The notes under the pieces were generated by a model. The model was not told the DNA's origin. It worked only from the letters and a program-made list of their open reading frames with translations, and made no database searches. 64,000 nucleotides of DNA from positions 7,116-71,115 of the forward strand of contig JACKDM010000026.1 in the NCBI GenBank assembly GCA_020633515.1. The letters are read 5' to 3'. Below, piece after piece: positions 17,693 through 27,150 of the stretch. Within the stretch, counting starts at the first letter, position 1. Every line of letters starts with the position of its first letter. The stretch is from Myxococcales bacterium (GTDB taxonomy: Bacteria > Myxococcota > Bradymonadia > UBA7976 > UBA1532). The translations under genes and the position numbers were made by a program.

Positions 17693-18234
17693 CAGATGGT
17701 CTCCTCGTCGAGCGCGAGGCGATTGGCGAGCTTGCCTCGGGCGCGAATGGCGTAGCGCTGGAGCTGGGTGCTGATGAGCATGCCGGACAGCGCCGCGACC
17801 ATGCCTGCCATCGTAGGGATTGTGGCCCGGCTGACGCCACCGGCCATCGCGCGGGCGTTGCCGCTGCCGCTGACGGCCATGACGTCGAAGACCTCGATCA
17901 TGCCGGTGACGGTGCCGAGCAGACCGAGGAGCGGGCAGACGGCGATGAGGGTCTTGATGAGGCCGAGGGATTGTTCGAGGCGGGCGCCGACGGTGCTCAG
18001 GAGCATCGTGCGGATCTTGTGGGCGTGCCAGGAGTGGCGCTCGCGGCGGCCGGTCCACTCGGCGATGGCGCGCTTGACCTCGCCGCGGTGGAAGAAGGCG
18101 ATGTAGAGCACGCGCTCGATGATCGCGGTCCACATCAGCGCGGTGACGGCGAAGATCGCGACGAGCACCGGGCCGCCCCGCTCGATGAACGCGAGCACCG
18201 CTTCGCGGGCGTGGTCGAGGGAGATGGCGTCCAT
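17692..18234 (-). CDS. exbB: ExbB/TolQ/MotA-family proton channel protein
   Basis: 180 residues with three membrane helices: about residues 20-45, 95-120 and 140-165. The conserved 'LLGLLGTVTGMIEVFDVM' loop and helix and the later 'IPTMAGMVAALSGMLIS' segment are typical of ExbB2. It forms the pentameric channel with ExbD in the inner membrane. It starts 3 nt after the TtpC-like gene, which supplies a second, larger ExbB-like protein. Confidence 0.93.
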   Translation of the reverse strand: MDAISLDHAREAVLAFIERGGPVLVAIFAVTALMWTAIIERVLYIAFFHRGEVKRAIAEWTGRRERHSWHAHKIRTMLLSTVGARLEQSLGLIKTLIAVCPLLGLLGTVTGMIEVFDVMAVSGSGNARAMAGGVSRATIPTMAGMVAALSGMLISTQLQRYAIRARGKLANRLALDEETI

Positions 18235-18237
18235 GTC

Positions 18238-19608
18238 TCAGGCGCTCCGGGCCTCGGCGCGTTCGCTCTGGCGGGCGATGAGGCCGGTCGCCTGCTCGTA
18301 GAGCAGGTCGATGACCCGGCGGGCGATGTTGCTGACGCCGCTGTAGAGCAGCACGAGCGGGATGGCGACGATGAGGCCGATCATGGTGGTGACGAGCGCC
18401 TCGGAGATGCCGCCGGCCATGAGCTTGGGGTCGCCGGTGCCGAAGAGGGTGATGGCCTGGAAGGTCTGGATCATGCCGGTGACGGTGCCGAGCAGGCCCA
18501 TGAGCGGGGCGACGACGGAGACGACCTTGATGAGCCAGTGGCCGCGTTCGAGGCGGCCGGTCTCCTTGAGGATCGCGTCGTCGAGGCGGCGTTCGAGGGT
18601 CTCGACGTCGACGTCGGGCTGCTGCTGCCAGGTGCGGATGACGCGGCCGAGCGGGTTCCAGCGGCTGGGGCTGGTGACGCGGCGGCGCTGCACGGTGACG
18701 AGGAGGCCGACGACGAAGAGGTAGAGCAGGCGGAGGAGGCCGTAGGCGCCGGCGATGGCGCCGAGCACGAGGGTGGCGTAGCCGACGACGCCGCCGAGCT
18801 CGATGCGCTCTTCGAGGTCGGGGGTCTGCACGAGCATCGAGAGCACCGCGCCGCGGCTCGGGTCGATCGCGAAGCGGACGGGGCCCTGGTCGGGGCCGGC
18901 GGCGGCGAGCGCGCGGGCGGTGTCCTGGTGCATCTCCTGCGGCTGGCGGCCGAGCACGGCGAGGGTGTTGACCTCGGGCAGCCATTGCAGGAAGCGCTCG
19001 CCCTGGATGGCGTTGAACGGGCCGACGCGCACGACCTCCTGCGGGGCGGTCTGGCCGTCGGCGCCGATGACGGGCGCGGTGAAGCGCACGACCTCGCCCT
19101 GCGCGGCCATCTCCTGGGTCATGATGAACCACAGGTCTTCGAGCGCATCGATGGTGGGCAGCGACTTGCTCTGCGCGAGATCGGCGAGCGGCTTCTCGCG
19201 GCCGGTGAGCTGGGCGCTGACGATCGAGGCGGCGACGTGGCCGCGGGTGTCGCCGGCGACCTGGCGCACGACGCCGAAGAGCTCGCCGCTGGTGCCCATG
19301 CGCTGGCGCAGGGTCTCGGCGAACTCGACGGCGAGCTTCTCGTTGTCCTCGTACTGGCGCTCGAGCGCGGCGCTCTGGTTGATGAGGCGCTGCTCTTCGG
19401 CGCGGGCGGCTTCGAGGAGCTCGGCCTGACGGGCCTTCTGGCGGATGAACTCCTGCTCGCGGGCCTGCTCCTCGGCGGTGAGGCGCTCGGAGCCCTGGCG
19501 GACCTGTTCGAGGAGCTCGTCGAGCGTCTTGGGGGCGTCCTGCGCGACGGCGGGGGTGGTGAGGGCGAGGCCGAGCGCGAGCGGGATGAGGTGGAGCGGG
19601 CGGATCAC
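18238..19608 (-). CDS. TtpC-like protein (long MotA/TolQ/ExbB protein with periplasmic coiled coil)
   Basis: 456 residues from a GTG that overlaps the DUF3450 stop by 4 nt. After a signal peptide ending near 'TPAVAQ', residues ~25-115 form a charged coiled coil ('AREQEFIRQKARQAELLEAA'). A folded periplasmic region follows, then three membrane helices containing 'APLMGLLGTVTGMIQTFQAI' and 'TTMIGLIVAIPLVLLYSGV'. This architecture is that of TtpC, the extra component required by TonB2 systems in Vibrio and relatives, where it helps TonB2 work with its receptors. Its place between DUF3450 and exbB is the standard order. Confidence 0.88.
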   Translation of the reverse strand: MIRPLHLIPLALGLALTTPAVAQDAPKTLDELLEQVRQGSERLTAEEQAREQEFIRQKARQAELLEAARAEEQRLINQSAALERQYEDNEKLAVEFAETLRQRMGTSGELFGVVRQVAGDTRGHVAASIVSAQLTGREKPLADLAQSKSLPTIDALEDLWFIMTQEMAAQGEVVRFTAPVIGADGQTAPQEVVRVGPFNAIQGERFLQWLPEVNTLAVLGRQPQEMHQDTARALAAAGPDQGPVRFAIDPSRGAVLSMLVQTPDLEERIELGGVVGYATLVLGAIAGAYGLLRLLYLFVVGLLVTVQRRRVTSPSRWNPLGRVIRTWQQQPDVDVETLERRLDDAILKETGRLERGHWLIKVVSVVAPLMGLLGTVTGMIQTFQAITLFGTGDPKLMAGGISEALVTTMIGLIVAIPLVLLYSGVSNIARRVIDLLYEQATGLIARQSERAEARSA

Positions 19609-20414
19609 TTGCTGGCCTCCTCGAAGGCGACGCGCTCGCCGGGCTTCGGCGCGGGCACGGGCAGGCGGATGAGGTCGGGCGCGGCCTGCTTGCGCGCCAT
19701 GCGCAGGCCGGTGCGGATGTCGCGGAGCTGCTCGGCGCTGACCGGGCGCCACGCCTTGTCTTCGCGGCTCCAGACGCCGCCGACGGCGCCGTCGAGGCTC
19801 GCGTAGGCGAGCACGAGGCGGCCGATGCGGAGGATGTCGACGGTGTTCTCGGCGCCGCTGATCTGCACGGTGCCGCGGTAGGCCTCGATGGTGCGGCCGA
19901 ACTCGTTCTCGATCTGGTAGGCCTCGAGGATCCGGCGGAACTTCTCGGATTCTTCGATATCGGCGCGGTTCATCATCGCGCGCAGCTCGTTGACGCGCGC
20001 GGTGCGCTCGTCGAGCAGGAAGGGCATGTCGAGCGCGACGAACTTCTGGAGCGCGTCGAGCATGCGCAGCATCAGCGGGGTCATCTGGCGGCTGATCTCG
20101 GAGACCTGGTCGATCTCGCGGCGGATGCCGTCGAGCTCGCCCTGCTGCGCGGCCACGAGGGTCGTGAGCTGGGCGTTGTAGGCCCGCAGCGCCTTGTTGC
20201 GGCGCTGGACCGCCCGCCACTCGGCGAGCAGGTCGTCGGTCTGGTCGGAGAGCTCGTCGATCTTCTTCTGCTTCTCGGCGAGCTGGGTGTTCTCCTCGAC
20301 GACCTGGGCGATGAGGTCGTCGACCGGATCCTCGTCGGCGCTGGCCGAGGCGGTGAAGCACAGGGCGAGGGCGCCGGCGAGGGCGGCGAGGGCGCGGCGG
20401 GCGGGTCGGGTCAT
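19605..20414 (-). CDS. DUF3450 periplasmic coiled-coil protein
   Basis: 269 residues. Signal peptide to about residue 26 ('TASASADE'), then a long coiled coil ('QKKIDELSDQTDDLLAEW') and the conserved DUF3450 core including 'RMLDALQKFVALDMPFLLDE', 'EAYQIENEFGRTIEAYRG' and 'YASLDGAVGGVWS'. Members sit almost always directly before TtpC in TonB2-type operons and are thought to be periplasmic partners; no enzymatic role is known. It starts 31 nt after the receptor gene and is translationally coupled to the TtpC-like gene. Confidence 0.9.
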   Translation of the reverse strand: MTRPARRALAALAGALALCFTASASADEDPVDDLIAQVVEENTQLAEKQKKIDELSDQTDDLLAEWRAVQRRNKALRAYNAQLTTLVAAQQGELDGIRREIDQVSEISRQMTPLMLRMLDALQKFVALDMPFLLDERTARVNELRAMMNRADIEESEKFRRILEAYQIENEFGRTIEAYRGTVQISGAENTVDILRIGRLVLAYASLDGAVGGVWSREDKAWRPVSAEQLRDIRTGLRMARKQAAPDLIRLPVPAPKPGERVAFEEASK

Positions 20415-20445
20415 GGTGCTCTCACGTCCAAGGGTCGAGGGCCGC

Positions 20446-23400
20446 TCAGAACTGATAGCTCAGCCGGGTGAAGAGGAACCGGCCGGTGAAATCGTAGCTC
20501 GACGTGTTGGCGTTCTGGCCGCCTTCGAGGAAGAACGGCGGGTCCTGGTCGAGCACGTTCTGGGCGCCCACGATGATGCCGAGGCCCTCATAGTCGTATT
20601 CGAGGGCGATGTCGACGTAACCGACCGACTCGACGGTCACGAAGGGGTTGGTCGCCGAGTCGGTGCCGAGGATGTTCGACTTGCCGATGAAGCGGTAGAT
20701 GGCGCTCGCGGTGAAGGTGTCGATGCCGTAGGCGAGGCGGGCGATCCAGCGCCAGCTCGCGTAGGTGCCGGCGCCGCTGGTGATCTTGCCGGCGTACTCG
20801 GTCTTCACGCCTTCGATCGTCTCGTCGTAGTTGAGCAGGTAGTTGCCGTGCCACCCGAGCTCGACGCGGCCGGCGCCGGGCGCGCCGACGAGGCCGAGGT
20901 CGAGCACGTAGTCGGCGGTGATGTCGACGCCGCTCGTCTCGATGAAGCCGATGTTCTTCGCGGAGGCGTTGAGCTCGTTGACGACGAAGGTGTTGGGGTT
21001 GCGCACGATGTTGGCGCACTCGGGCGCGCCGAGCCCCGCGCTCTCGTAGCACTTGCGCAGGATCTCCTGCGGCTCGGGGTTGGCGATCGCGTTGTCGATC
21101 TTGATCTGGTAGTAGTCGACCGAGCCGGTGAAGCCCTCGAGGAAGGCGTTGAACTTGGGGGTGACGACGAGGCCGACGTTCAGGACGGTCGCCGTCTCGG
21201 CCTCGAGCTCCGGGTTGCCGCCGATGTTGGTGCGGATCTGGCTGCCGCCGGCGTCATTCTGGTTGTAGTCGCCGGGCACGCCCTGCGCCGCGCAGTTGTT
21301 CGAGACGATGGGGTTGGCGTCGTCGAGGATGCCGTGCTCGTTGCAGGGGTCGTCGAGGGTCTCGTAGCTGTCGGCGGCGCCGCCGTAGAGGTCGGTGATG
21401 GTCGGCGCGCGGAAGGCGGTCGAGTAGACGCCGCGGAGCCGGAGGTCGGGGGTGGGCGCGTAGCTGAGCGCGCCGCGGGCGGTGAGGTCGCTGCCGAAGG
21501 TGTCGTAGTCGGAGAAGCGCGCGGCGAGGTCGACGGTGACGTCGTGCGCGGCGGGGAGGCGGCGGGCGAGGGGCAGGCTCAGCTCGGCGAAGGCGGAGCC
21601 GACGCTGTAGTCGCCCTCGGTGTTGCCGATGCCGTTGCCGGCCGAGTCACCGGCGACGGTCGTGGCGCCGGGGCGGTTGAAGCCGTACTCGTAGCGGAAC
21701 TCGCCGCCGATCGCGGCGCCGAGCGGGCCGGCCCACAGGTCGATGACCTCGCCGGCGAGCGAGAGGCCGGTGCTGAAGTGGCTGTAGCCGGTCACCTGCA
21801 CGTCGGTGAAGCGGATGTAGTCGAGCACCTCGGGCTGGAGCTGGGCGCCGAAGTAGTCGCCGACGACGCAGCCGCGGTGGGCGTTGAGGTCGCACAGCAT
21901 CGGATCGGCGCTCTCATAGGCGCGGGCGAGGTTGACCGAGTTGGCGATGTTCTGGTTCGACTCGTTGCGGCCGTAGTTGAAGAACAGCTCCCACCGCATG
22001 CGATCGTCGAAGACCGGGCCGGTGAGGCCGGTGACGACGCGGAAGGTGTCGCTCTCGATGTCGTAGATGCGGTCTCCGACGTCTTTCATCCGACGCGCCA
22101 TGATGATGCTGCCCTCGGTGACCGCCGCGTCGGCGGCCATCGAGGCTTCGTCTTCGGTCGCACCATTTGCGATGGCGTCCTGATAGACGGCGTCACGCAC
22201 GGTCGCGCGGAAGTCGTCGGGCACGTACGGGTTCGACCAGGGGACCTCGAAGCCGTTGAGGAAGGTCGAGGTGCCGCCGAGGCCGAGCGGCTGCGGCGCG
22301 AGGCGGGTGCGGCTGTAGCGGTTGGTGTAGGTCGTCTCGAGGAACAGCTCGGCCTCGTCGGCGAGCTCGTAGCGGGCGATGGTGGTGAACGAGTAGCGCT
22401 CGGTCTTGCCGGTGAGCCACTGCGCCTCGCCGTAGTTGTACCGGTCTTCGAGGCCGAACGGCGCGAAGCTGCCGCCGCCCGCGTCGGGGTCGTCGGGGTT
22501 GAAGTAGGCGCCGGTGAACGAGAGGTCGCGGCCGTAGATCGGCGCGCCGCTGCCGATGATCTCGGTGACGCTGCCGTCGTCGTTCCGGATCGCGTCGACG
22601 ACCGGGTACTTCGCCCAGTCGCGGTCGAGCTGCCGGATCGGCTGCCGGTTCATGTAGCTGAAGTTGGTGGTGATGTTGCCGCGGTCGAAGGTGTGACCGA
22701 TGGTCAGCGACGCGCCGATCTCCTCGCCGTCGCCGCGGCTGGTGATGCCGCCGTAGAGATCGGCGCGCACGCCCTCGAAGTCGCGCTTGAGGATGATGTT
22801 GACCACGCCGCCGATCGCGTCGGAGCCGTAGATCGCGGACGCGCCGTCGAGGAGCACTTCGACCCGCTCGATCATCGCGACCGGGATGTTGTTGAGGTCG
22901 ACCGCTTCGCTGACGCCGGTGCCGTTGGTGACGAAGCGCCGACCGTTGACGAGCACCAGCGTGCGCTGGATACCGAGGTTGCGCAGGTCGATGAAGGCGA
23001 GGCCGTCACCGCCATTGTTGTCGTTCTTGTTGATGCCCTGGAGGGTGACGCTGGGGAGCTTGCGGAGGAGCTCGTCGATGGTCGAGGCGCCGGAGACGGC
23101 GATGTCGTCGGCGTCGACGACGGCGATGTGACCGAACTCGTCGAGGTTGTCGCGGCCGATGCGGGAGCCGGTGACGAGGATGACCTCGGTGGCGCCGCCT
23201 TCGTCGGCGGCGGTGGGGGTCTCGACCTCGGCGGCGACGGCGTCCGCCTGGGCGCGGGCGGCCTCGGCGGCGGCGGCGGCCTCGGCGGCGGCGGCCTTGG
23301 CCTCTTCGACGTCGTTGGCCTCGGCGGCGGCGGTGGCCGCGGCGGCGGCCTCGTTGGCTTCGGCGGCGGCCTCGTTGGCCTCGACGGCGGCCTCGTTGGC

Positions 23401-23505
23401 CTGCTCGGCGGCGCCCTCGACGGCGGGCGTGGCGGGCTGAGCGAGCGCGGCGCCGGTCCAGCATCCGGCGAGCGCGCATGCGATGATTCGGGCAGCGGTG
23501 TTCAT
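20446..23505 (-). CDS. TonB-dependent outer-membrane receptor with Ala-rich N-terminal extension
   Basis: 1019 residues. Signal peptide ends near 'GAALAQ'. Residues ~25-105 are an alanine-rich, probably helical segment built from near repeats of 'EANEAAA'. The plug begins at 'EVILVTGSRIGRDNLDEFGH' and contains 'RTLVLVNGRRFVTNGTG', 'VLLDGASAIYGSDAIGGVVN'. The remainder is a 22-strand-type barrel ending in 'FLFTRLSYQF', with the C-terminal Phe expected for outer-membrane proteins. It resembles receptors of the large substrate-diverse class seen in Alpha- and Gammaproteobacteria. The substrate is not evident. [12 protein letters not shown] precedes the ATG. It is the first gene of the operon, so its own energising complex is co-transcribed. 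Confidence 0.93.
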   Translation of the reverse strand: MNTAARIIACALAGCWTGAALAQPATPAVEGAAEQANEAAVEANEAAAEANEAAAAATAAAEANDVEEAKAAAAEAAAAAEAARAQADAVAAEVETPTAADEGGATEVILVTGSRIGRDNLDEFGHIAVVDADDIAVSGASTIDELLRKLPSVTLQGINKNDNNGGDGLAFIDLRNLGIQRTLVLVNGRRFVTNGTGVSEAVDLNNIPVAMIERVEVLLDGASAIYGSDAIGGVVNIILKRDFEGVRADLYGGITSRGDGEEIGASLTIGHTFDRGNITTNFSYMNRQPIRQLDRDWAKYPVVDAIRNDDGSVTEIIGSGAPIYGRDLSFTGAYFNPDDPDAGGGSFAPFGLEDRYNYGEAQWLTGKTERYSFTTIARYELADEAELFLETTYTNRYSRTRLAPQPLGLGGTSTFLNGFEVPWSNPYVPDDFRATVRDAVYQDAIANGATEDEASMAADAAVTEGSIIMARRMKDVGDRIYDIESDTFRVVTGLTGPVFDDRMRWELFFNYGRNESNQNIANSVNLARAYESADPMLCDLNAHRGCVVGDYFGAQLQPEVLDYIRFTDVQVTGYSHFSTGLSLAGEVIDLWAGPLGAAIGGEFRYEYGFNRPGATTVAGDSAGNGIGNTEGDYSVGSAFAELSLPLARRLPAAHDVTVDLAARFSDYDTFGSDLTARGALSYAPTPDLRLRGVYSTAFRAPTITDLYGGAADSYETLDDPCNEHGILDDANPIVSNNCAAQGVPGDYNQNDAGGSQIRTNIGGNPELEAETATVLNVGLVVTPKFNAFLEGFTGSVDYYQIKIDNAIANPEPQEILRKCYESAGLGAPECANIVRNPNTFVVNELNASAKNIGFIETSGVDITADYVLDLGLVGAPGAGRVELGWHGNYLLNYDETIEGVKTEYAGKITSGAGTYASWRWIARLAYGIDTFTASAIYRFIGKSNILGTDSATNPFVTVESVGYVDIALEYDYEGLGIIVGAQNVLDQDPPFFLEGGQNANTSSYDFTGRFLFTRLSYQF

Positions 23506-23728
23506 GGTCTCCCCCTTGGTTTCGATCGTGTTCGCTCTCTCCCCAGAGCGACGGCATCGAAGTGTGATCGTCGGATATCGACACCGTCACCCGAACGCAA
23601 GGACCTTGACGGCAAACCGACACAACCGTGACGGCGCCATGGGGGATGGGGGCGGGTCTCCTGACGTGCCCGCGACAGCGCGACCCCCTGCGTTGAACGC
23701 TGGCGGCGGGTAGCGTAAACCAGATGAC

Positions 23729-25375
23729 ATGAAGCCCCTCGCCGCGTCCGTCACGCTCGCCCTCGCCCTCCTCGCCGCGTGCGGATCGACGCCGCCTCCC
23801 GTCGATCCGGCGGCCGCGCCGCCGGCGGATCCGGTCGCCGCGCCCGCCGCGGCCGTGCCTCCCGCCGCCGCCGCGCCGATCCCGCGCTCGCCGAGCGCCT
23901 CGCCGCGCTGCCCGCCGCTGCGCTGCCGGAGGCCGTCGCCGCCGCCGAGCCCGCCGCGATCGTCGAGGCGCTGACGCTGCTCGACCCGCGCTCCGCTGCC
24001 GCCGGCTGGGTGACGCTGCGCCTCGGGCGCCTCGCCGCCCACCGCCGCGATCTGCGCGAGGCGCGGGCGCTGCTCGATCGGGCCGTCGCGGTCGGTGGCG
24101 CGCCCGCCGCGGCCGCGCAGGAGACGCTCGATCGCCTCGCGGCGCGCGAGCGGGTGCAGCCGGGTCGGATCGGGGTGCTGCTGCCGCTGAGCGGGCCCTA
24201 CGCCGCGATCGGGGAGACCGCGCTGCACGCGTCCGGCTCGCGCTCGGTGGCCTCGCGGGCGTGGAGTTGGTGGTGGGCGACACCGCGGGCGACGCCGATC
24301 GCGCGCCGCAGATCGTCGAGGACATGGTGCAGCGCCAGCACGTCGCCGCGATCATCGGGCCGGTGGGCAGCATCGAGAGCCACACCGCGGCGCGCGCGGC
24401 CGAGCGGCTCGAGGTCCCGATCGTGGTGCTCTCGTCGCGCGCCGATCTGACCCGGCTCGGGACCTTCGTCTTCCGTCATCGCCTGACCCGCAGCGCGCAG
24501 GCCGAGGCGATCGGGCGGTACGCGGTCGAGGCGCTCGGGCTCAAGACGTTTGCGATCCTCTACCCGCACCGACTACGGGATCGAGATGATGCAGGCGTTC
24601 TGGCAGACGGTGACCCGGCTCGGCGGCGAGATCCGCGGCGCCGAGGGCTACTCGGTCAACGTCGCCGACCAGAACGAGCCGATCAAGAAGCTCATCGGCC
24701 GGCATCACCTCGAGGCGCGGCAGGTCGACCCGCACTGGGAGGCGCTCAACCGCAAGTCGAAGGACCGGCGCAGCACGTCCCGCCGGTGGTCGACTTCGAG
24801 GCGCTGTTCATCCCCGACGGCGGGCAGCGGGTGCGGCTGATGCTGCCGTTCCTCGCCTACTGGGACATCGAGGTGAAGAACGACCCGGCGCTGAGCCCGC
24901 TGGAGTTCGCCAGCAAGTACGCCGGCGACACGCCGCAGCTCGTGCAGATCCTCGGCGCGAGCGGCTTCAACGACCCGCGGCTGACCCGCGACCCGCCGAC
25001 GCAGGCGCTCAACGCGCTCTTCGTCGACGCCTTCTGGACCGAGTCGGCGGCCGCGGCGCCGTTCGTCGAGGCGTGGGTCGCCGAGCACGGCCGGCCGCCG
25101 CCGGTGCTCGCGGCGCACGCCTACGACGCGGCGAAGCTGCTCGCGCGGGTGGTGCCGGGCGCGACCGATCGCGACGCGGTGCGGCGGGGCTCGTGGGCGT
25201 GGGGACCTACGACGGCGTCTTCGGGCCGACGCGGGTGGGCGGCGACGGCGAGATCGAGCTCTCGTTGCAGGTGCTGACGATCGACCCGCTGCACGGGGTC
25301 GTGCCGGCGCCGATGCCGAGCGCGGAGGAGCCGGCGCGCGAGGGCTACTTCGACGAGGACGCGCCGCGGAACTGA
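23729..25375 (+). pseudogene. LpoA-like (PBP-activator/periplasmic binding) lipoprotein, split by frameshifts
   Basis: Lipobox 'LLAAC' near residue 16 starts a lipoprotein, but the recognisable protein moves between frames at about 23880, 24230, 24560, 24770 and 25190. Joined, it reads as an LpoA/YraM-type protein: 'RIGVLLPLSGPYAAIGE', 'VVGDTAGDADRAPQIVEDM', 'AAIIGPVGSIESHTAARAAE', 'YGIEMMQAFWQTVTRLGGEI', 'VVDFEALFIPDG' and 'GFNDPRLTRDPPTQALNALF'. LpoA activates peptidoglycan synthases from the outer membrane. Several shifts are each repaired by adding one G or C to a short run, and the sequence between them is well conserved. That fits homopolymer errors in the assembly better than decay, so the gene may be intact in the cell. 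Confidence 0.75.
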
Positions 25376-26478
25376 GCGGCGGTGAAGGCACCGGCGTCGA
25401 GGCCGGCGTGGGCGGTCGCGACGATGACGAGCGCGCGCGGGAGCCAGGGCGCGGCGGGGTCGTGGGCGGCGAGCGCGGCGGCGACGGCGGCGGGTGAGAA
25501 GAGGCCATGGCGGCGCACCGCCTCGGGCTCGAGCGCGGCGCGCCAGGTCGCGTCGAGCGGGCGGCCGCCGGTGAGCGCGTGCATCGGCTGCTTCGTGCGT
25601 CGCCAGGGGCGCCCGAGCGCGGCGGCGGCGAGCGCGACGAGCGGCGCCTTGGGGCGCGCGGGTCGAGCGGCGCGGCGAGCGCGCGGGCGGTCACCGGGGA
25701 TCGGCGAGCGGCGCGCGGTAGACGAGCCTGGCGGCGGCGCAGAGGCGGCGTTGCAGCGCGACGCACTGCGGATCCTGGCGCAGCCGGAGGTCGAGCCAGC
25801 GCAGGCGGGCGGCGCTGTCGGAGATCGCGGCGAGCTCGGCTTCGACCGCGCGCGCCGCGGGCGAGGTGATCCACGGCGGCGACGAGCGGGCCGCGGGCGC
25901 GACGAGCGCCGGGTCGACGCCGAGCGCGCGCACCGCCGCCCAGGTCGACCAGATGTCGGGGGCCCAGGTCTCGGGCGGCGCGCGGTGGTAGGCGTGCCCG
26001 GCGAAGGCCTCGTCGGCGCCGTCGCCGGTGAGCACCGTCGCGCAGCCGGCGGCGGCGATCGCCTCGTAGAGCAGCATGAACCCGAACGGCGCCGCGCTGT
26101 GGGTGGGCTGGCCGAGCGCGCAGGCGACCGCGGTCGGGGAGACGGCGCGCACGCCGGCGGCGGGGAGCAGGACGAGCGTGAGGTCGAGGTCGAGCGCGGC
26201 GGCGACCGCGCGCGCCTCGACCGCGGCGCGGCCGGCGTCGAGCGCAAACGCGCGCGGGCGGAGGTGGCGGCGGGCGGCGGCGGCGACGACGGTGAGTCGA
26301 CCCGCCGCTGAGCGCGATCGCGATCCGGGCCAGGCGCGTCGGCGAGCGCGTCGGCGACGGCGGCTTCGACGGCGGCGGCGAGCGGGCCCGGCGCGGCGAT
26401 CGGCGGCGGCGGCAGCGTGCGCGGCAGGTGGGCGCCGAAGGTGGCGAGCGTCTGGAGGTCGAACGGCGCCGCCTTCAC
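25345..26478 (-). pseudogene. Asparagine synthase-like PP-loop protein, frameshifted
   Basis: The N-terminal piece ('FDLQTLATFGAHLPRTLPPP') and the C-terminal piece ('WRRTKQPMHALTGGRPLDAT', 'EAVRRHGLFSPAAVAAALA') share a frame. The middle ('TVLTGDGADEAFAGHAYHRA', 'LRWLDLRLRQDPQCVALQRR') lies in another. Around 26293 the reading gives 'AQRRVDS'; one extra G restores the PP-loop 'ALSGGVDS' that binds ATP. The protein would be ~375 residues with only the synthetase domain and no N-terminal glutaminase domain, so it is an asparagine-synthase relative rather than AsnB itself. Its 3' end overlaps the end of the LpoA-like gene by 31 nt. As with that neighbour, the shifts may be assembly errors. Confidence 0.65.
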
Positions 26479-26584
26479 CGGTCGCCTCCGCGGCGCGGCG
26501 CCCGGCTCATGGCGCGTCGGCGCGCCGGGTCGAGCGCGAAGAGGGGCCGGCGCCCGGCTGACGGTCCGTCGCTCCGCCGGCGCT

Positions 26585-27019
26585 TCATGGGCCGTCGACC
26601 CGCCGCACCGGGTCGAGCGCGAAGACGGCGACGAGCGCCGCGCGGGGATCGGCGGCGAAGGCGTACTGGTCGTCGTGCACCGCGGCGAGCGCGTCGGCGC
26701 GGTAGACGAGCAGGTGGGCGTCGGGGGTGCCGGGGACCTTGATCAGCGCCGACGAGGGCCGCGCGCCGACGAGCGAGGCCTCGACCTCGGCGGCGGTGCT
26801 CGCGTAGACCACCTCGGCGAAGCGCCGCGGCGGGCCGCGATAACCGCGGGCCTCCCAAGACATCTCGGCGTCGCGCCCGTGGCGGTCGGTGCCGTGGCGG
26901 AGCACGGTCGCGACGTTGTAGCCCTCGGTGCTGCGGAACAGGCAGCGCGCGGGCGCGATCGGCAGCGCGGCGAGCACCGCGGACCACGTCGCGCGCAGGC
27001 GGTCGAGGGCTTCGGGCAT
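26585..27019 (-). CDS. Hypothetical protein, 144 residues
   Basis: I do not recognise a family. The ATG at 27019 is chosen because sequence upstream in the frame is low-quality and runs into the next gene's leader. It has no signal peptide or membrane helix. Conserved-looking stretches are 'FRSTEGYNVATVLRHGTDRH' and 'SSALIKVPGTPDAHLLVYRA', and it ends in 'FALDPVRRVDGP'. The gene lies ahead of the asparagine-synthase-like gene on the same strand and diverges from the acidic protein gene. Its 3' end lies in an imperfect duplication, so the C-terminus is uncertain. Confidence 0.5.
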   Translation of the reverse strand: MPEALDRLRATWSAVLAALPIAPARCLFRSTEGYNVATVLRHGTDRHGRDAEMSWEARGYRGPPRRFAEVVYASTAAEVEASLVGARPSSALIKVPGTPDAHLLVYRADALAAVHDDQYAFAADPRAALVAVFALDPVRRVDGP

Positions 27020-27150
27020 GCGGCGAGCCTGCAACAAATGCGCGACCGTCGCCACCTCGCCGGGATGGACCGGCGCGGGCGGACGTGTTTTGATGGGCGA
27101 CCGCACCCGGCCCGACGCCGGGCTGCGAGGTCGCGAAAAGGAGGCTGTCG

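Noticed and set aside
23693..23721. TTGAAC/TAAACC promoter before the LpoA-like gene
   Set aside because: The -10 would lie only 7 nt from the start codon, which leaves no leader, and the match is poor.
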